Source of the DNA: Prolixibacteraceae bacterium UBA5740
GTDB lineage: Bacteria > Bacteroidota > Bacteroidia > Bacteroidales > Prolixibacteraceae
Assembly: GCA_002419285.1 (NCBI GenBank)
Contig: DIFU01000096.1
Span: forward strand, 1 to 8,083
Reading direction: 5' to 3'
DNA length: 8,083 bases
Below, one piece after another: positions 4,917 to 8,083 of this stretch (its first letter is position 1; each line of letters starts with the position of its first letter). The translations under genes were made by a program, and so were the position numbers. Below the pieces are notes generated by a model. That model did no database searches. It was not told the DNA's origin and saw nothing but the letters and a program-made list of their open reading frames with translations.

Positions 4917-6098
4917 ATGAAATACACAGCAGACGAGAATGGATATTACGGGGAATTTGGGGGAGCCTGGATTCCGGAGATGATGTATACCAATATTTTG
5001 GAACTGAAAACCAGGTACCTTGAAATCATTGAATCAGAATCTTTCATCAGTGAGTTTGACAGCCTGATGAAGGATTATGTAGGAAGGCCTTCCCCGTTAT
5101 ACTATGCACCGCGGCTCAGTGAGCATTACCAATCGAAGATCTACCTGAAAAGGGAAGACCTGAACCACACGGGATCCCATAAACTGAACAACACGGTCGG
5201 CCAGATTCTTCTCGCCCAAATCCTGGGCAAGAAACGAATCATCGCCGAAACAGGAGCAGGCCAGCACGGACTGGCGACTGCCACTGTGTGTGCGCTCAAA
5301 GGCCTGAAATGCGTGGTCTATATGGGTGCACTCGATGTGAAACGGCAGGAGCCCAATGTAAGGAAGATGAAAATGCTGGGTGCCGAAGTGGTGCCTGTAT
5401 ACAGTGGCAACATGACACTGAAGGATGCCACCAATGAGGCAATGCGCGACTGGATCAATAATCCGGAAGACACCCATTATATCATCGGATCAGTGGTCGG
5501 CCCCCATCCTTATCCTGATATGGTATCCCGGTTCCAGTCGGTGATCAGCCGTGAAACCAAGGCGCAACTGGCCGAAAAAACAGGTTCCGAGCTTCCTGAC
5601 AGGATTTTTGCCTGTGTCGGGGGAGGCAGCAACGCCGCAGGAGCATTTTATCATTTTCTCGACGATCCTTCAGTCGAACTGATTGGGGTTGAAGCGGCAG
5701 GCCTGGGGGTTCATACCCATGAGACTGCCGCTACGCTGGCTGTAGGCACTACCGGTGTCCTGCACGCCGCACGCACTATCCTGATGCAGGACGCCGATGG
5801 CCAGATCACCGAGCCTTATTCCATTTCGGCGGGTCTTGATTATCCGGGAATCGGGCCGTTGCATGCCCATCTGTTTAAAACCGGCAGGGCTCGCTACATG
5901 AATGCAACCGATGAAGAGACTTTGAACGCAGCCCTGCAGTTGACTCAACTCGAAGGGATCATTCCCGCATTGGAATCAGCCCATGCCCTGGCAGCCCTGC
6001 CAAAGGCAGGACTAAAACCTGACGATGTGAATGTGGTTTGCCTGTCAGGACGCGGCGACAAGGATATGCAAACATACCTTGACCACTTCGGGTACTAA
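4917..6098 (+). CDS. trpB: Tryptophan synthase beta subunit
   Basis: This PLP enzyme condenses indole with L-serine to make L-tryptophan, the last step of the pathway, in a cytoplasmic alpha2-beta2 complex with TrpA. Starting at 4917 it is 393 aa, the usual length, and begins with GYYGEFGGAWIPE. Key sites are all present: the PLP lysine Lys89 in NHTGSHKLNN, catalytic Glu111 in AETGAGQHG, the PLP phosphate loop GGGSNA (235-240), GSVVGPHPYPDMV (191-203), and the C-terminal LSGRGDKD. The sequence is the TrpB1 type that partners TrpA. The frame stays open upstream to ATGs at 4848 and 4860, but that extension (MAEIMLNTRSREN...) does not look like TrpB, while the ATG at 4917 follows an A-rich leader (TGAAAAATTTGAAATC). 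trpA follows after 37 bp, so the two form an operon; no other trp genes are present in the window. Confidence 0.97.
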   Translation: MKYTADENGYYGEFGGAWIPEMMYTNILELKTRYLEIIESESFISEFDSLMKDYVGRPSPLYYAPRLSEHYQSKIYLKREDLNHTGSHKLNNTVGQILLAQILGKKRIIAETGAGQHGLATATVCALKGLKCVVYMGALDVKRQEPNVRKMKMLGAEVVPVYSGNMTLKDATNEAMRDWINNPEDTHYIIGSVVGPHPYPDMVSRFQSVISRETKAQLAEKTGSELPDRIFACVGGGSNAAGAFYHFLDDPSVELIGVEAAGLGVHTHETAATLAVGTTGVLHAARTILMQDADGQITEPYSISAGLDYPGIGPLHAHLFKTGRARYMNATDEETLNAALQLTQLEGIIPALESAHALAALPKAGLKPDDVNVVCLSGRGDKDMQTYLDHFGY

Positions 6099-6135
6099 AA
6101 GTCGGGCCATTTTTTTTATCATCAATACAAAAATC

Positions 6136-6912
6136 ATGAACAACCGTATAGATCAACTTTTCACCCGGAAAAACAAGGAAATCCTTTCTGTCTATTTCAC
6201 GGCAGGATTTCCTGAAATCGACCAGACCGCCGTCATCATTGAACTGCTTGAAAAACATGGGGTCGACCTGGTTGAAATCGGAATGCCCTTTTCAGATCCT
6301 ACCGCTGATGGTCCCACGATCCAGAAAAGCAGTGACATTGCCCTGAAAAATGGCATGACCCTGGAAGTCCTGTTCAAACAATTGAAAAACATTCGAAATA
6401 GTGTAAAGATGCCCCTGATCCTGATGGGGTACATCAATCCCGTCCTTCATTATGGTATGGAACGGTTCTGCGACCAATGCCGCGAGTGCGGAATCGATGG
6501 CCTGATCATACCTGATATGCCTCTTAATGAATACGATGCACATTTCAGGAAATATTTCGAAGCTGCCGGATTACACAATATCCTCCTGATCACCCCTCAA
6601 ACTTCTGAAGCCAGGATCCTGGAAATAGACCGGAACTCAGGCGGATTCATTTACATGGTATCTTCATCATCCACAACCGGGGCCGGCAAAAAAGTGGAGG
6701 ACTTCAGGACCGATTACTTCGAACGGTTGCAAGAGATGAACCTAAAGAATCCCCGACTCATTGGATTTGGCATTTCCGACAGGGAGACATTTGCCAATGC
6801 CTGTAAATATGCCAGCGGAGCCATCATTGGCAGTGCATTTATCAAAGCCTTACAGCAGGAAGGACCACTTGAGTCCAGAATCAGTGGTTTTATCCATTCT
6901 GTCAGGGGATAA
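6136..6912 (+). CDS. trpA: Tryptophan synthase alpha subunit
   Basis: TrpA cleaves indole-3-glycerol phosphate to indole and glyceraldehyde 3-phosphate and passes indole through a tunnel to TrpB. The 258-aa protein is a full TIM barrel. The signature EIGMPFSDPTADGP carries the catalytic pair Glu47 and Asp58, matching Glu49 and Asp60 of the Salmonella enzyme. Other landmarks are LMGYINPVLHYG (96-107), the loop VSSSSTTGA (175-183), and the phosphate-binding segments GFGIS (210-214) and GSAFIK (232-237). I chose the ATG at 6136, preceded by the A-rich ATCAATACAAAAATC. The frame also stays open back to 6031 inside trpB, but those extra 35 residues are only trpB read in another frame. No intrinsic terminator was found after the stop; 6939-6961 contains only a weak CCTGA/TCAGG inverted repeat without a T-run. 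Confidence 0.97.
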   Translation: MNNRIDQLFTRKNKEILSVYFTAGFPEIDQTAVIIELLEKHGVDLVEIGMPFSDPTADGPTIQKSSDIALKNGMTLEVLFKQLKNIRNSVKMPLILMGYINPVLHYGMERFCDQCRECGIDGLIIPDMPLNEYDAHFRKYFEAAGLHNILLITPQTSEARILEIDRNSGGFIYMVSSSSTTGAGKKVEDFRTDYFERLQEMNLKNPRLIGFGISDRETFANACKYASGAIIGSAFIKALQQEGPLESRISGFIHSVRG

Positions 6913-7008
6913 GATATTTCAACTCAATTTACTTTTGACCTGAGCCATACGAGCCATCAGGAAAGTTTAAGTTACGTTTAGTTTAGACAGAAATCTGTTC
7001 GCATGGAA

Positions 7009-7083
7009 ATGACCGTGCATGTTTGTCTGTTACATGTTGCCCTTCAATTATAAAAATCAGGTCATCTTCATGCACATGGTCAT
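7009..7083. repeat. Imperfect inverted repeat in the trpA-oxidoreductase spacer
   Basis: ATGACC-GTGCATG (7009-7021) and CATGCAC-AT-GGTCAT (7069-7083) are reverse complements except for a 2-nt insertion. They are separated by 47 bp, with looser similarity (GGAAATG versus CATTTGC) continuing outside. The 6913-7154 gap also contains ACAGA-AA-TCTGT (6987-6998) and a direct repeat GAGCCAT (6942-6948, 6951-6957). No gene is visible here. It may be a structured RNA, a degenerate small repeat element or a regulator site. Confidence 0.35.
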
Positions 7084-7093
7084 CATTTGCAGC

Positions 7094-7124
7094 TTGCAGG
7101 GATGAAAAAGAGTTGCTAATTTTA
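7094..7124 (+). promoter_or_regulatory. Candidate Bacteroidota promoter of the oxidoreductase gene
   Basis: TTG (7094-7096), a 20-bp spacer and TAATTTTA (7117-7124) fit the -33/-7 pattern TTTG...TAnnTTTG except for the last base of the -7 box and the first T of the -33 box. This leaves about 30 bp to the ATG at 7155. It suggests that the oxidoreductase has its own promoter and does not depend on trpBA. Confidence 0.35.
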
Positions 7125-7154
7125 GAATCTTCAAAACTAAACTAATTTTTCACC

Positions 7155-8083
7155 ATGAATAGAAAACTCAGAATGGGCATGGTCGGTGGTGGCAAAGATG
7201 CTTTCATCGGAGCCGTGCATCGGATGGCAGCCATTATGGATGGCCAGATTGAACTTGTTTGTGGCTGCTTTAGTTCAAATCCCCAAAAATCACTTGAATC
7301 AGGAAGGATGCTGTTCCTTCCCGACAACCGGATTTACGCCTCTTATCAGGAAATGTTTGAAAAGGAGTCCCGTTTGCCTGAAAATGAAAAGATGGATTTT
7401 GTGGCCATTGTCACGCCCAACCATGTACATTTTGATCCGGCCGTGAAAGCCCTTGAAAACGGGTTCCATGTGGTACTCGATAAACCCATTACCTTCACTT
7501 TGGAAGAAGCCCTGCTCCTGAAAAAGAAAACTGAGGAAACCGGGTTGATTCTTGCGCTTACCCATACTTATGCGGGCTATCCGGCCGTAAAACATGCCAG
7601 AAAAATGGTGGCTGACGGAGATTTCGGCCCTATCAGGAAGATTTATGTCGAATATCCGCAAGGCTGGCTGTCCACCAAACAGGAGGATCAGGGTAACATA
7701 CAGGCATCGTGGCGCACCGATCCCCAAAGATCGGGCAAGGCTGGCTGTATGGGTGATATCGGAACCCATGCCCACCACCTGGCAGAATACATCACCGGAC
7801 TGAAAACCACCGAAATATGTGCCTCCATAAAAACATTCGTGCCCGGCAGGTTGCTCGACGATGATGGTGCCGCCCTGCTTCGCTTCAACAATGGGGCTAC
7901 CGGAGTTCTTTTTGCTTCACAGGTTGCGGCCGGTGAGGAAAATGCAGTCAAGATCAGGGTTTATGGTGAAAAGGGAGGTCTCGAATGGCTTCAGCATGAG
8001 CCCAATACACTGATTGTCAAATGGGCTGACAAACCCACCCAGATTTATCGTACCGGAACAAGCTTCATGAACGAGGCCGCCGC
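7155..8083 (+). CDS. Gfo/Idh/MocA family NAD(P)-dependent oxidoreductase, 3' end cut off
   Basis: The frame is open from ATG 7155 to the window edge (309 codons visible; the family is usually 340-390 aa). Family members oxidise or reduce hydroxyl groups of sugars, inositols and similar compounds with NAD(P). The N-terminal Rossmann fold shows MGMVGGGKDAFIGAVHR (residues 7-23), with the glycine motif GGGKDAFIG, then AIVTPNHVHF (84-93). The catalytic Lys110 lies in the DKP motif (the family's EKP), and D201-IGT-H205 gives the catalytic Asp and His in the C-terminal domain. The segments YPQGWL (167-172), SWRTDPQRSG (185-194) and FVPGRLLDDDGA mark a distinct, widely distributed subgroup whose substrate I cannot name from sequence. 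It follows trpA after a 242-bp gap with a likely promoter of its own, so a link to tryptophan synthesis is not indicated. Confidence 0.92.
   Translation, partial: MNRKLRMGMVGGGKDAFIGAVHRMAAIMDGQIELVCGCFSSNPQKSLESGRMLFLPDNRIYASYQEMFEKESRLPENEKMDFVAIVTPNHVHFDPAVKALENGFHVVLDKPITFTLEEALLLKKKTEETGLILALTHTYAGYPAVKHARKMVADGDFGPIRKIYVEYPQGWLSTKQEDQGNIQASWRTDPQRSGKAGCMGDIGTHAHHLAEYITGLKTTEICASIKTFVPGRLLDDDGAALLRFNNGATGVLFASQVAAGEENAVKIRVYGEKGGLEWLQHEPNTLIVKWADKPTQIYRTGTSFMNEAA

Noticed and set aside
4730..4927. 65-codon minus-strand frame antisense to the trpB leader
   Set aside because: It has no promoter match, its translation has no recognisable features and it overlaps the trpB start.
6031..6135. 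TrpA start inside trpB (35-residue extension)
   Set aside because: The extension is the end of trpB read in another frame plus spacer; the ATG at 6136 gives the normal TrpA N-terminus.
6939..6961. CCTGA/TCAGG inverted repeat after trpA as a terminator
   Set aside because: The stem is only 5 bp with a 13-nt loop and no T-run follows.
1..8083. Mobile elements, CRISPR arrays, tRNA or rRNA genes, phage or defence systems
   Set aside because: I saw no transposase or integrase motifs, no regularly spaced direct repeats, no cloverleaf or rRNA sequence and no defence-gene motifs in any frame.

Overview
The window looks like a piece of a Bacteroidota chromosome, most likely from a free-living or anaerobic Bacteroidales/Marinilabiliales-type lineage. 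This is an inference from several clues. There is an S46 dipeptidyl peptidase tail and a lipoprotein with a head-GIN (DUF2807) beta-helix. Start codons follow A-rich leaders rather than Shine-Dalgarno sequences. Several promoters fit the Bacteroidota TAnnTTTG -7 element. Base composition is moderate, and I see no sign of phage, insertion sequence, integron or CRISPR.

Layout, left to right. (1) 1-212: the last 69 codons of an S46 serine dipeptidyl peptidase (DPP7-like), followed by an unusually large branched terminator (241-326). (2) 425-886: RNase HI (+), converging with a 239-aa GIN-domain lipoprotein (-); their stop codons are only 2 bp apart, and a perfect 10-bp hairpin lies inside the end of the RNase H gene. 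(3) 1777-2361: a small secreted protein (-) made of two tandem beta-sandwich repeats, with a strong intrinsic terminator. (4) 2362-2623: a divergent promoter region. (5) 2624-4303: a C-terminal processing protease (CtpA/Prc, S41) with PDZ domain and Ser-Lys dyad. It ends in a bidirectional terminator shared with a convergent 56-aa single-pass membrane protein (4362-4532, -). (6) 4533-4916: an AT-rich gene-free stretch with two hairpins and the leader of the next operon. (7) 4917-6912: trpB-trpA, the two subunits of tryptophan synthase. (8) 6913-7154: a gap containing an imperfect inverted repeat. (9) 7155-8083: a Gfo/Idh/MocA-family oxidoreductase that runs off the window.

Most genes are not obviously one system. 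The left half is dominated by cell-envelope functions: an S46 peptidase, a GIN lipoprotein, a secreted beta-sandwich protein, CtpA and a small membrane protein. The right half is metabolic. The only clear functional pair is trpBA, which here stands apart from trpE/G/D/C/F. I did not find a convincing new multi-gene system. The items most worth a second look are the 56-aa membrane protein opposite ctpA, the structured RNA after the S46 gene, the tandem-repeat secreted protein, and the hairpins upstream of trpB.
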